Source: Porphyrobacter sp. TH134
GTDB lineage: Bacteria > Pseudomonadota > Alphaproteobacteria > Sphingomonadales > Sphingomonadaceae
Assembly: GCF_002855495.1 (NCBI RefSeq)
Contig: NZ_PKRO01000023.1
Location: 1 to 47,180 of the forward strand
Reading direction: 5' to 3'
DNA length: 47,180 nt
The notes beneath the pieces are model-generated. The model searched no databases. It worked only from the letters and a program-made list of their open reading frames with translations, and was not told where the DNA came from. Shown here one piece after another: positions 36,463 through 44,644 of the stretch (the first letter of the stretch is position 1; every line of letters begins with the position of its first letter). A program made the position numbers and the translations under genes.

Positions 36463-36888
36463 ATGATCGGCTTGATCCTGGTAACTCATGGCCGCCTCGC
36501 GGACCAATTTGTCGAGGCTATGGAGCACGTTGTCGGCCCGCAAGACGGGATCGTCACGGTCTGCATCGGCCCCAATGATGACATGGAGCAGCGCCGCGCC
36601 GACATCGCCGAGGCCATCGCCACGGTCGATCAGGGCAGCGGCGTCATCATCCTCACCGACCTGTTCGGCGGCACGCCATCGAACCTGGCGATCTCGTTGC
36701 TGAATGCCGGGCATGTCGAAGTGATTGCGGGCATCAATCTGCCGATGCTGATCCGCCTCGCCGGAGCGCGCAAGGCGATGGATGTGACTGCTGCCGTGCT
36801 GGCCGCGCAGACCGCCGGGCGCAATTACATCACCATCGCCAGCGAATTGCTGGGGCAGGACACAGCGCCTGCACGCGCGAAAACCTGA
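36463..36888 (+). CDS. PTS EIIA component, mannose family
   Basis: The 141-residue protein begins MIGLILVTHGRLADQF, with the phosphorylatable His9. It continues with TDLFGGTPSNLAISLL, typical of the EIIA-Man (PtsM/ManX-like) domain. No EIIB, EIIC or EIID is present, so it most likely ends a signalling chain from PEP via EI and HPr rather than transporting sugar. It lies 11 bases before the HPr start. Confidence 0.93.
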   Translation: MIGLILVTHGRLADQFVEAMEHVVGPQDGIVTVCIGPNDDMEQRRADIAEAIATVDQGSGVIILTDLFGGTPSNLAISLLNAGHVEVIAGINLPMLIRLAGARKAMDVTAAVLAAQTAGRNYITIASELLGQDTAPARAKT

Positions 36889-36899
36889 GGACAATCGCG

Positions 36900-37178
36900 G
36901 TGGGGGAAGCCAGACAGAGCGTAACGATCGTCAACCGCCGGGGTCTGCACGCCCGGGCGAGCGCGAAGTTCGTCGGCGCGGTCGCCGCCTTGCCTGATGG
37001 GGTGAAGGTGACCGTCACCAAAGCGCCGCACAGCGCGGCCGGCGGGTCGATCCTGGGCTTGATGATGCTGGGGGCGGCCAAGGGCGATACGGTCGAAGTG
37101 ATGGTCGAAGGTGACAACGCCGAAGCCGTGCTGTCCGATCTGATCGCGCTGGTCACAGGCGGCTTCGGCGAGGATTGA
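36900..37178 (+). CDS. ptsH: Phosphocarrier protein HPr
   Basis: The 92-residue protein has His17 in VNRRGLHARAS, the site phosphorylated by EI. Ser50, in SAAGGSILGLMMLG, is the site phosphorylated by HprK. GTG at 36900 is the start, with SD TGAGGA upstream; no ATG in frame precedes the domain. ptsI (EI) is not in the window, so the enzyme feeding this chain is encoded elsewhere. Confidence 0.95.
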   Translation: MGEARQSVTIVNRRGLHARASAKFVGAVAALPDGVKVTVTKAPHSAAGGSILGLMMLGAAKGDTVEVMVEGDNAEAVLSDLIALVTGGFGED

Positions 37179-37210
37179 CGCAGGGGCTTTCTGCCGCCAG
37201 CGGTTCTGCC

Positions 37211-38008
37211 ATGCGCAAGCACATCACCGGCTTTTCCAATCCGACCGTCAAATATCTGCGGTCCTTGCGCGACAAGAAGCATCGCAAACGCAGCGGCCAG
37301 TTTCTGGTCGAGGGTCTGCGGCTGCTGGAAGATGCGCGCGCTTCAGGCCGGGTGCCGCAGACGCTGGTCATGGCCGAGGGCCGCCAGCATGCCTTGCTGG
37401 CCGCGCTTGAGGCCGATGTTATCGCAGCGGGCGGCGAGGTGATCGAAACCAGCCCTGACATCCTTTCCAAGATCACCGGCAAGGATAACGCCCAGTCGGT
37501 GACCGGGGTGTTTGATGAATGGGACACCGCGCTCGGCCTGCTGGACCGCAGCCGGGCGCCGATCTGGCTGGTCGCGCAGGCCTTGCGCGATCCGGGCAAC
37601 CTGGGGACCATGCTGCGAACCTGCGATGCGGTCGGCGCGGGCGGGCTGATCCTGATCGACGATTGCGCCGATCCGTTCAGCGCCGAAGCCGTGCGCGCGA
37701 GCATGGGCGCGCTGTTCACCGTGGGGCTGGCGCAGGCGCGGTGGGAGGAGTTTGTGCCGTGGCTGCGCAGCGGAGCCGGCCAGTTGGTGGCAGCAAGCTT
37801 GCGCGATGCCGTGCCCTATCGCGGCGCGCCTTACGCTGCGCCGTGCTTCATTCTGGTGGGCAACGAATCGCAGGGGCTGCCCGAGGAATACGAGGCGGCG
37901 TGTGACCTGAGGGTGACGATGCCGATGCGAGGCCGGGCAGATTCGCTGAACGCTGCTGTGGCAGGCGCGGTGCTGGCTTACGAAGTGCTGGCGGGGCTGG
38001 AGGGGTAG
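37211..38008 (+). CDS. TrmH/SpoU-family RNA 2'-O-methyltransferase
   Basis: The 265-residue protein has a small substrate-binding N-domain (LRDKKHRKRSGQFLVEGLRLLEDA). A knotted SPOUT domain follows with motif 1 LRDPGNLGTMLRTCDAVGAGG, motif 2 FILVGNESQGLP and motif 3 VTMPMRGRADSLNAAVAGAVLAYE. It methylates rRNA or tRNA; the target cannot be told. ATG 37211 is chosen over the earlier frame. Its last ten codons overlap the convergent rmuC by 31 bases. Confidence 0.92.
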   Translation: MRKHITGFSNPTVKYLRSLRDKKHRKRSGQFLVEGLRLLEDARASGRVPQTLVMAEGRQHALLAALEADVIAAGGEVIETSPDILSKITGKDNAQSVTGVFDEWDTALGLLDRSRAPIWLVAQALRDPGNLGTMLRTCDAVGAGGLILIDDCADPFSAEAVRASMGALFTVGLAQARWEEFVPWLRSGAGQLVAASLRDAVPYRGAPYAAPCFILVGNESQGLPEEYEAACDLRVTMPMRGRADSLNAAVAGAVLAYEVLAGLEG

Positions 38009-39474
38009 CGCAGCTGCTCCGCTGCGTCCTTGCGCGGTTGCAGCGCCGGATATTCGGCCGCGACCGCATCGCCATCGGCTGCATTGTAACGCGGGGCGCT
38101 TTCCACCAGCGGCACGGCTTCAATTTCGCGCTTCCCGATTTCGACGCCCTTCTCCGCCAGACGCCGCCCTGACGAGAGCACGTTGCGTTCAAAGCTACCG
38201 ACGAACTTGTTGTAATTGTTGACGGCGCTTTCCAGGCCCCCGCCCACACGCTTCAGGTGCTCGGCAGCCGTGGCGAGGCGGTCATACAATTCCGCGCCCA
38301 TCCGCCCGATTTCTGCGGCCTCGGACGCCATCTTGTCCTGCCGCCACACCTGCGCGACTGTGCGGGCAATCGCCACGAGGTTGGTCGGGGTTGCCAGCAG
38401 CACCTTGTTGCGGAAGGCGAAGTCCCACAATTCGGGATCATGTTCGAGCGCGGCGGCAACGAAGTGTTCACCCGGCACAAACATCACCACATAATCGGGC
38501 GCGTCGTCGAACTGGCTCTGGTAGCTTTTGGAACCCAGCGTCTGCACATGCCCGCGCATCGATTTGGCGTGCAGATCGAGGTGGCGCTTGCGTTCACCCT
38601 CGTCATCCGCTTCGAACGCGGCCTGATAGGCGTTCAGTGATACCTTGGCGTCGATCACCAGCTTCTTCTGGCCCGGCACATTGACAATCGCATCGGGCCG
38701 CAACCGGCCTTCTTCCGTCTCGAGCGATTGTTCGAGGTGAAAATCGGTATGTTCGGCAAGGCCGCATTGTTCGAGCACGTTCTGAAGCGCGCGCTCCCCC
38801 CAGCGTCCGCGCGCTTTGGGCGCGTTGGTGAGAGAATTGCCGAGCCGCCGGGCTTCCTTGCGGATTTCTTCCTGCCCTTCGCGCATCGACTGGATGACGC
38901 CCGTGAGCTGCCCGAAAGCATCGGTCCGCTTGGCCTCCAGTTCGGCGACCTGCTTTTCGTAACTCGCCAGCCGTTCACCCACCGGAGACAGCAGCGCCTT
39001 GAGCTTGGCTTCGCCCGCTTCTTCCGACTGACGAAAACGCGCGTCGGCGCGTTCGAGGAAAGCCTTCTGGGCCTGTTCGAGCACCCGGCTGCCAGCGTTT
39101 TCGAATTCCTTGCGCAAGGATTCTTGCGCGGCGATCAGCCCGGCCTTCTGTTCAGCGAACGCCTTTTCACGCTCGGCCGCAGCGCTTTCCAGCGCGGCCA
39201 GCCGCTGCGCCAGCAGCGTCCGGTCGGCCTGCACAGCATCAAGCCGGGTCAGCAAGCCATCGGCCTGCCCGGCGCGCTCTTTCAGCCCGGCCACCTCGAT
39301 CCGCGCTTCGCCCAATTCGGCGATGGCGCGGGCAAACCGCGCCTCCCCCTCAGCCCCCGCCGCTTCCGCCGCTGCCAGCCGTGCACGCAGGTCAGCAAGC
39401 GGGCGCGCAGCGAAAAACCAGCCGAGCGCAGCGCCGATAACGAGGGCGAGAATCGAGAGTATCGCAAGGTCCAT
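37978..39474 (-). CDS. rmuC: DNA recombination protein RmuC
   Basis: The 498-residue protein has one N-terminal membrane helix (MDLAILSILALVIGAALGWFF). A long Ala/Glu coiled coil (about 25-210) follows, and the RmuC domain begins at ARGRWGERALQNVLEQCGL with VIDAKVSLNAYQAA and DYVVMFVPGEHFVAAAL. RmuC homologues limit inversion between repeats, and the domain is nuclease-like. The C-tail is long and variable. It overlaps the opposite-strand SpoU gene by 31 bases. Confidence 0.94.
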   Translation of the reverse strand: MDLAILSILALVIGAALGWFFAARPLADLRARLAAAEAAGAEGEARFARAIAELGEARIEVAGLKERAGQADGLLTRLDAVQADRTLLAQRLAALESAAAEREKAFAEQKAGLIAAQESLRKEFENAGSRVLEQAQKAFLERADARFRQSEEAGEAKLKALLSPVGERLASYEKQVAELEAKRTDAFGQLTGVIQSMREGQEEIRKEARRLGNSLTNAPKARGRWGERALQNVLEQCGLAEHTDFHLEQSLETEEGRLRPDAIVNVPGQKKLVIDAKVSLNAYQAAFEADDEGERKRHLDLHAKSMRGHVQTLGSKSYQSQFDDAPDYVVMFVPGEHFVAAALEHDPELWDFAFRNKVLLATPTNLVAIARTVAQVWRQDKMASEAAEIGRMGAELYDRLATAAEHLKRVGGGLESAVNNYNKFVGSFERNVLSSGRRLAEKGVEIGKREIEAVPLVESAPRYNAADGDAVAAEYPALQPRKDAAEQLRYPSSPASTS

Positions 39475-39530
39475 GCGACGAGCCTACATGGAACGTATAG
39501 TGAACGCCAGGCCCGCGTCGCGCTTTCCAA

Positions 39531-39570
39531 CAAGAAAAAAGCCGAGCCCCGGATCAAGTCCGGGGTGACG
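39531..39570. repeat. REP-like palindrome, family B half copy
   Basis: It matches the right arm of 21773-21856 (GGATCAAGTCCGGGGTGACG), while the left arm is missing. CCCCGGA/TCCGGGG pairs around TCAAG. On the minus strand the hairpin is followed after 5 bases by TTTTTTC, so it can act as the transcript end for def. Confidence 0.7.
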
Positions 39571-39664
39571 TGGAGGTGAGAATAGCGCTCACATCGGCGC
39601 AAGGCGCTGCAAGGCCAACCGGCCGCCCGCAGCTGCTCGTGCACAGCACGAAACGCAGCGAGGA

Positions 39665-39686
39665 CGAAGGCGCGCAGGCGCCTTCG
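39665..39686 (-). terminator. Hairpin downstream of def
   Basis: CGAAGGCGC and GCGCCTTCG form a perfect 9-bp stem with a GCAG loop, 8 bases after the def stop codon. No T-tract follows on the minus strand; the family-B half repeat further on does have one. Confidence 0.5.
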
Positions 39687-39694
39687 CAAATCAG

Positions 39695-40270
39695 TTACGC
39701 CGCGCGGCGGATCTTTTCCAGCTTCTTCAGCGCCATCGCCTTCTTCAGCCGCGACAGGTGGTCGATGAACAGGATGCCTTCCAGATGGTCCATCTCGTGC
39801 TGGAGGCACGTCGCCATCAGCCCTTCGAGCGCCTCTTCATGGGTGTTGCCGTCCAGATCCTGATACCGCACGCGGCAGGTCGCCGGGCGTTCGACATCGG
39901 CGTAGATCTCGGGGACGGAAAGGCACCCTTCCTGATAGGACGACAGCTCGGTTGCGGGATCGAGGATTTCCGGGTTGATGAACACCCGCGGTTCCTTCTT
40001 GGTGGCAGGATGCGTGTGCTTGTGTCCGCCATGCGATGAACATTCGACCGGCTCGGCATCCGGATCGTCGGGTTGCAGGTCGATCACCAGCACGCGCTTG
40101 GGCACGCCGACCTGGATCGCGGCCAGGCCAATGCCGGGGGCATCGTACATCGTTTCGAACATGTCTTCGACCAGCGTGCGCAGGTCGTCGCCGAACTCGT
40201 GCGGTTCAACCGGAACAGAGATGGTCTTCAGCCGGGGGTCCGGCACTTCAAGGATTTCGCGGATAGCCAT
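39695..40270 (-). CDS. def: Peptide deformylase
   Basis: Def removes the N-formyl group from new proteins, with the metal held by Cys and two His. The three motifs are [10 protein letters not shown] (46-55), EGCLSVPE and QHEMDHLEG. At 191 residues it is about 20 longer than E. coli Def. The extra length is an insertion at about 66-92 that includes HGGHKHTH (80-87), five histidines that could bind metal. Its partner gene fmt lies 0.7 kb away on the other strand, with recR between. Confidence 0.95.
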   Translation of the reverse strand: MAIREILEVPDPRLKTISVPVEPHEFGDDLRTLVEDMFETMYDAPGIGLAAIQVGVPKRVLVIDLQPDDPDAEPVECSSHGGHKHTHPATKKEPRVFINPEILDPATELSSYQEGCLSVPEIYADVERPATCRVRYQDLDGNTHEEALEGLMATCLQHEMDHLEGILFIDHLSRLKKAMALKKLEKIRRAA

Positions 40271-40317
40271 GCCGCGCTACTTAGGCGAGGGATGCGCGGA
40301 TTTCAACGCGCCGCGTG

Positions 40318-40914
40318 CTATCCCACCGGCCGCCGGGCCCGCAGGGCTTGCGCCAGTGTGCCTTCATCGAGGTAATCGAGCTCTCCGCCAACAGGCAATC
40401 CGTGGGCAAGCTGAGTGACACGCACCGGGAAGGCTTCGAGCCGCTCGGCGACGTAGTGCGCGGTGGTCTGCCCTTCCAGCGTGGCATTCATCGCCAGCAC
40501 GACTTCATCGATCCCGCCGGCTTCCACCCGGGTGAGCAGGCTGGCGATGTTGAGATTGTCGGGCGCAATCCCGTCTAGCGCCGACAGCCGGCCGCCCAGC
40601 ACGTGGTAGCGCCCCGGAAACAGCCGGGCCCGGTCCAATGCCCAGACGTCGGAAACCTCCTCGACCACGCACAGCGCGCGGGCATCGCGGCGCGGATCGG
40701 CGCAAATGCCGCAAGGGTCGCGGGTGTCGACATTGCCGCAGGTCTGGCATTCGACCAGCGTCTCGGCCACCCCCGCCAAGGCTTCGAGCAGAGCCGGCAA
40801 GGCCGTTTCGCGGTGCTTGACCAGCCACAGCACCGCACGGCGCGCCGAACGCGGGCCCAGACCGGGCAGGCGGGCCAGTGCGGAACTCAGCGCTTCGATC
40901 TCTTGCGATGCCAT
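40318..40914 (-). CDS. recR: Recombination mediator RecR
   Basis: The 198-residue protein shows the N-terminal helix-hairpin-helix ([19 protein letters not shown]), a four-cysteine zinc finger ([16 protein letters not shown]), the Toprim domain ([16 protein letters not shown]), and the RecR ending [28 protein letters not shown]. It works with RecF/RecO in gap repair. ATG 40914 ([11 protein letters not shown]) was chosen; the open frame runs on to 41001 only because the palindrome at 40929-41016 lacks stops. Confidence 0.95.
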   Translation of the reverse strand: MASQEIEALSSALARLPGLGPRSARRAVLWLVKHRETALPALLEALAGVAETLVECQTCGNVDTRDPCGICADPRRDARALCVVEEVSDVWALDRARLFPGRYHVLGGRLSALDGIAPDNLNIASLLTRVEAGGIDEVVLAMNATLEGQTTAHYVAERLEAFPVRVTQLAHGLPVGGELDYLDEGTLAQALRARRPVG

Positions 40915-40928
40915 GCTCCGGCTATACT

Positions 40929-41016
40929 CCGTTCGGCCTGAGCTTGTCGAAGGCCTGTCTTTCTTTTGTCCGCGATAGAAGTAAGGACAGCCCTTCGACA
41001 AGCTTAGGGCGAACGG
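40929..41016. repeat. REP-like palindrome, family C
   Basis: The outer arms CCGTTCG / CGAACGG, the inner GAGCTTGTCGAAGG / CCTTCGACAAGCTT and the core CTGTC / GACAG pair across an AT-richer centre. It lies between the divergent recR and fmt start regions, 15 bases from recR and 11 from fmt, so any promoters of both genes overlap it. Confidence 0.85.
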
Positions 41017-41026
41017 GACTGGTGAC

Positions 41027-41932
41027 GTGCGTGTAGTTTTTATGGGAACGCCCGATTTCGCGGTGCCGGCCTTGCGCGCTTTGCACGAAGCGGGGCACGA
41101 GATCGCCTGCGTCTACACCCAGCCGCCGCGGCCAGCGGGACGGGGCAAGCAGCTCAGCCCCTCGCCCGTGCAAGTGGCGGCGGAGGGTTTGGGCGTGCCG
41201 GTGCGTGTCCCAGCATCGCTCAGGAACCCGCAAGCGCAGGCGGAATTCGCGGCGCTGCATGCCGATGTGGCGGTGGTCGCGGCTTACGGGTTGATCCTGC
41301 CACAGGCGGTGCTGGGTGCGCCGGTGCATGGCTGCCTCAACATCCACGCCAGCCTGCTGCCGCGCTGGCGCGGGGCGGCGCCGATCCACCGCGCGGTGAT
41401 GGCGGGCGACGTGGAGACGGGCGTGACGATCATGCAGATGGAAGCGGGGCTGGATACCGGGCCGATGCTCCACAAGGTCGCCGTGCCGGTGGGGCGCAAG
41501 ACGACGGGCGAGCTGTTCGGCGAACTGGGCACGCTGGGCGCAGCGGCGATGGTGGAGGTGCTGGCCGATCTCGGCGCCTTCCCGCCCGAGGTACAGGACG
41601 ACACGGCAGCGATCTACGCGCCCAAGATCGACAAGGCGGAAGGCAAGATCGACTGGGCCGAAAGTGCCGAGGTGATCGAACGCAAGGTGCGCGGGCTGGC
41701 GCCGTTTCCGGGTGCTTGGTTTGAGCTGGCGGGCGAACGCGTGAAGCTGTTGCTCGCCGAGGTGGCAGACGCCAGCGGTGCGCCCAGAACGGTGCTGGAC
41801 GACGACTTCACCATCGCCTGCGGGATGGGCGCGATCCGGCCCCTGCGGCTTCAGCGCGCGGGCAAACCGGTGCTGGAGCGCAGCGATTTCCTGCGCGGTC
41901 GGCCGGTGGCGGCGAAGACGGTGCTTTCGTGA
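41027..41932 (+). CDS. fmt: Methionyl-tRNA formyltransferase
   Basis: The 301-residue protein begins at GTG 41027 (family start [16 protein letters not shown]). It carries the formyl-folate site [36 protein letters not shown] and a C-terminal tRNA-binding OB-like domain ([29 protein letters not shown]). It formylates initiator Met-tRNA and is the counterpart of Def. The gene is followed 16 bases later by a perfect palindrome. Confidence 0.96.
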   Translation: MRVVFMGTPDFAVPALRALHEAGHEIACVYTQPPRPAGRGKQLSPSPVQVAAEGLGVPVRVPASLRNPQAQAEFAALHADVAVVAAYGLILPQAVLGAPVHGCLNIHASLLPRWRGAAPIHRAVMAGDVETGVTIMQMEAGLDTGPMLHKVAVPVGRKTTGELFGELGTLGAAAMVEVLADLGAFPPEVQDDTAAIYAPKIDKAEGKIDWAESAEVIERKVRGLAPFPGAWFELAGERVKLLLAEVADASGAPRTVLDDDFTIACGMGAIRPLRLQRAGKPVLERSDFLRGRPVAAKTVLS

Positions 41933-41947
41933 AAACCCACCCTTTCT

Positions 41948-42028
41948 CGTCACCCCAGCGAAAGCTGGGGCCTAGTGCGGCGAGCACTGCGCATTCGGCC
42001 CTAGGCCCCAGCTTTCGCTGGGGTGACG
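41948..42028. repeat. REP-like palindrome, family A copy 2 (perfect)
   Basis: The 28-base arms, starting CGTCACCCCAGCGAAAGCTG, are perfect reverse complements around 25 bases. It is the same family as 11465-11546. It lies in the fmt-truA gap, 10 bases before the truA ATG. Confidence 0.95.
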
Positions 42029-42038
42029 GATTGGCGCA

Positions 42039-42791
42039 ATGACCCGCTTCGCCCTCACCTTGGAATTCGACGGCACGCCCTTCTTCGGGCTGCAACGCCA
42101 GTCCCACGGGCCGAGCGTGCAGCAGTCCGTTGAGGACGCGCTGCACCGGATCACCGGCGAGACTGTCACCTTGCACTCCGCCGGGCGCACGGATGCGGGC
42201 GTTCACGCGCTGGCGATGCGCAGCCATGTCGATATCGAAAAGCCCTTCGACCCCTTTCGCCTGATGGCCGCAATCAACGCGCAGGTGCGGCCCGATCCCA
42301 TCGCGGTGACCGCCTGCGAGGTGGTGCCGGATGATTGGCATGCGCGCTTTTCCTGCACCAGCCGGCGTTACCTGTACCGGATCGCCGCCCGCCGCGCGCC
42401 GTTGACCCTTCAGCGCGACCGGGCGTGGCATGTCGCCCAGCCGCTCGACGCGGACGCGATGCACCGCGCGGCGCAGGCGCTGGTGGGGCGGCACGATTTC
42501 ACCACCTTCCGGTCAGTCCATTGTCAGGCGGCCGATCCGGTGAAGTCGCTCGATCAGCTGGACGTGGAGCGGGTGGGCGAGGAAATCCACATCCACGCCG
42601 CTGCGCGCAGCTTCCTTCACCATCAGGTGCGCTCGATGGTGGGCTGCCTCAAGCTGGTGGGTGCGGGCACATGGCCGGAACGCCGCATGGCCGAGGCGCT
42701 GGCGGCGCGCGACCGGGGCGCGCTGGGGCTGAACGCCCCGCCGCACGGGCTCTATTTCGTCGCGGCGACCTATCCCGAAATAGTGACGTAA
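42039..42791 (+). CDS. truA: tRNA pseudouridine synthase A
   Basis: The 250-residue protein has the catalytic Asp52 in [23 protein letters not shown] at the start, and [25 protein letters not shown] and [17 protein letters not shown]. It makes pseudouridine at tRNA positions 38-40. It follows fmt on the same strand with only the palindrome between, as in many relatives. A small palindrome, GTGACGTAACGTCAC, sits at its end (42783-42797). Confidence 0.95.
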   Translation: MTRFALTLEFDGTPFFGLQRQSHGPSVQQSVEDALHRITGETVTLHSAGRTDAGVHALAMRSHVDIEKPFDPFRLMAAINAQVRPDPIAVTACEVVPDDWHARFSCTSRRYLYRIAARRAPLTLQRDRAWHVAQPLDADAMHRAAQALVGRHDFTTFRSVHCQAADPVKSLDQLDVERVGEEIHIHAAARSFLHHQVRSMVGCLKLVGAGTWPERRMAEALAARDRGALGLNAPPHGLYFVAATYPEIVT

Positions 42792-42808
42792 CGTCACCCT
42801 AGCCATCT

Positions 42809-42884
42809 CGTCATTGCGAGCGTAGCGAAGCAATCCAGTTCCGGAGCTGGATCGCCGCGTCGCCTTCGGCTCCTCGCAATGACG
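42809..42884. repeat. REP-like palindrome, family D
   Basis: The arms begin CGTCATTGCGAGCGTAGCGA and end CCTCGCAATGACG. The centre GCAATCCAG / CTGGATCGC also pairs. It lies between truA and the dehydrogenase gene and uses the CATTGCGAG core found widely in proteobacterial repeats. Confidence 0.85.
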
Positions 42885-42908
42885 AAAAATGGACGGGAGA
42901 ACATCGCC

Positions 42909-44021
42909 ATGACCACCGGAAAGCAGCTTTTCACCACCCTCACCGCCGACGGCAAGCTGACGCTGGAAGTGGCGGAAAGCCAGTTCCCCGCGCCCACCGG
43001 CAATCAGGTGCTGGTCAAGATGGAGGCCGCGCCGATCAATCCTTCGGATCTCGCGATCCTGACCAGCGCGGCTGATTTCGAGACCGCCGAATACACTCCC
43101 GGCAAGGTCGTTGCCACGATGCCCGAGCCCTTCCTTTCGGGGAACAAGGCCCGCCACGGCCAGCGGCTTCCCGCCGGCAACGAAGGCGCCGGCACGGTAA
43201 TCGCGACGGGTGACAGCGACATGGCCAAGGCCCTGATGGGCCAGCGCGTTGCCTGCGTGCCCGGCAACGCCTTCTCGCAATACGCCATCGCCGACGCGAT
43301 GATGTGCCTGCCGCTGGGCGAGCATTCGCCCGAAACCGGCGCCTCCAGCTTCGTCAACCCGATGACTGCGCTGGGCTTTGTCGAGACTGCAAAGATGGAG
43401 GGCCACTCGGCCATCGTCCACCTGGCCGCCGCCTCGAACCTGGGCCAGATGCTCAACCGCATCTGCATCGATGACGGGATGAAGCTGGTGAACATCGTCC
43501 GCAAGCCGGAACACGTGGCGATGCTCAAGGCGCAGGGCGCGACTTACGTGGTCGATAGCTCCGCCCCCACCTACATGGCCGACCTGCGCGCCGCGATTGC
43601 CGAGACGGGCGCGTTCCTCGGCTTCGATCCGATCGGCGGCGGTCAGGCGTCTGACGGCGTGCTGAAGGCGATGGAGCAGGTCGCGGTCAGCCAGATGAGC
43701 GAGTTCTCGCGCTATGGCTCGAACCAGCAGAAGAAGATGTATATCTACGGACGGCTCGATCTCCAGAACCCGACCATCCTGACGCCGTCCTATGGCCTGC
43801 AATGGAGCATCGCCGGGTGGCTGCTGACGCCGTTCCTCGCGCGCGCCGGGATGGAGACCGTGGTGCGGATGCGGGCCCGCGTCCAGGCGAACCTCACCAC
43901 CACCTTTGCCAGTCATTACAAGGCGAAGGTGACACTCGAAGGGATGCTCGAAAAGCCCGCGATCTGCGATTACCGCCAGATGAAGACCGGCGAGAAATAT
44001 CTGGTCACACCCTGGGGCTAA
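42909..44021 (+). CDS. Zinc-type/quinone oxidoreductase-like MDR protein
   Basis: This 370-residue medium-chain dehydrogenase/reductase has an N-terminal GroES-like lobe (LVKMEAAPINPSDLAILTS, GNEGAGTVIATG) and a Rossmann lobe (NPMTALGFVETAKMEGHSAIVHLAAASNLGQML). The zinc ligand cysteines of alcohol dehydrogenases are absent, which fits the quinone-reductase-like branch. ATG 42909 has SD GGGAG. The substrate is unknown. The family-D palindrome precedes it. Confidence 0.87.
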   Translation: MTTGKQLFTTLTADGKLTLEVAESQFPAPTGNQVLVKMEAAPINPSDLAILTSAADFETAEYTPGKVVATMPEPFLSGNKARHGQRLPAGNEGAGTVIATGDSDMAKALMGQRVACVPGNAFSQYAIADAMMCLPLGEHSPETGASSFVNPMTALGFVETAKMEGHSAIVHLAAASNLGQMLNRICIDDGMKLVNIVRKPEHVAMLKAQGATYVVDSSAPTYMADLRAAIAETGAFLGFDPIGGGQASDGVLKAMEQVAVSQMSEFSRYGSNQQKKMYIYGRLDLQNPTILTPSYGLQWSIAGWLLTPFLARAGMETVVRMRARVQANLTTTFASHYKAKVTLEGMLEKPAICDYRQMKTGEKYLVTPWG

Positions 44022-44031
44022 GCCGCGCACC

Positions 44032-44058
44032 GGGCGGGCCGCTGCTGCGTGCCCGCCC
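44032..44058. terminator. Hairpin between convergent genes
   Basis: GGGCGGGC and GCCCGCCC form a perfect 8-bp stem around an 11-base loop, 10 bases after the MDR stop and 17 bases from the deaminase stop. It may serve both directions; only TT follows. Confidence 0.5.
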
Positions 44059-44075
44059 TTGCTGCGCCCGGCCGA

Positions 44076-44567
44076 TCAGATATTGCCCTGCTCTTCCTCG
44101 GGCACATCATCGTCGGGGCGATAATACAGCGCGGCACATTCGTCTTTCAGGCACCCGCCCTCAAGGCTCAGATCATCGCGGTAAGCATCGCGGATGAAAT
44201 CGACCGTATCGAGATTACGGTCCTCGAAATACATCTTGTGAACATCATCGCGCCCGGCACCGTAAACGATCCGGCCGACCTTGGCCCAGATGCTCGCCAT
44301 GGTGCACATCCCGCACGGCTGGAGCGTCGAATAGAGCGTCGCCCCGCGCAGTTCCATATCGCCCACTTTGGCCCCGCCCGCCCGAAACGCGCAGATTTCC
44401 GCATGGGCTGTGGCGTCGTTGTCTTCGGCGGTGCGGTTGGTTTCGGCGGCGATGATCGCCCCATCGCGCACGATGATCGCGGCAATCGGCGTATCGGCAG
44501 GGGTGCTGCCCTTGGTCCGTGCCAGCGCAATCGCCTCGCGCATCCATGTTTCATCGTCGGGCGTCAT
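44076..44567 (-). CDS. Nucleoside/guanine deaminase-like (CDA fold)
   Basis: The 163-residue protein has the zinc motifs HAEICAF (His55, Glu57) and PCGMC (Cys85, Cys88) of the cytidine/deoxycytidylate/guanine deaminase fold. The sequence AETNRTAEDNDATAHAE resembles the guanine/tRNA-adenosine group. The C-terminal region (FEDRNLDTVDFIRDAYRDD, GGCLKDECAALY) is a little longer than in TadA, so it is probably not TadA itself. ATG 44567 is chosen. Confidence 0.87.
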   Translation of the reverse strand: MTPDDETWMREAIALARTKGSTPADTPIAAIIVRDGAIIAAETNRTAEDNDATAHAEICAFRAGGAKVGDMELRGATLYSTLQPCGMCTMASIWAKVGRIVYGAGRDDVHKMYFEDRNLDTVDFIRDAYRDDLSLEGGCLKDECAALYYRPDDDVPEEEQGNI

Positions 44568-44644
44568 GGGGTCCTCATGGTTTGCATGGGGTGATAAGGC
44601 CACTATCCCCCGTTAAGGTCCATGCTGAATGCGGGCGGGAGGCC

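Noticed and set aside
40915..41001. 29-residue N-terminal extension of RecR
   Set aside because: The residues ([10 protein letters not shown]) are translated palindromic repeat; RecR homology begins at MASQEIE.
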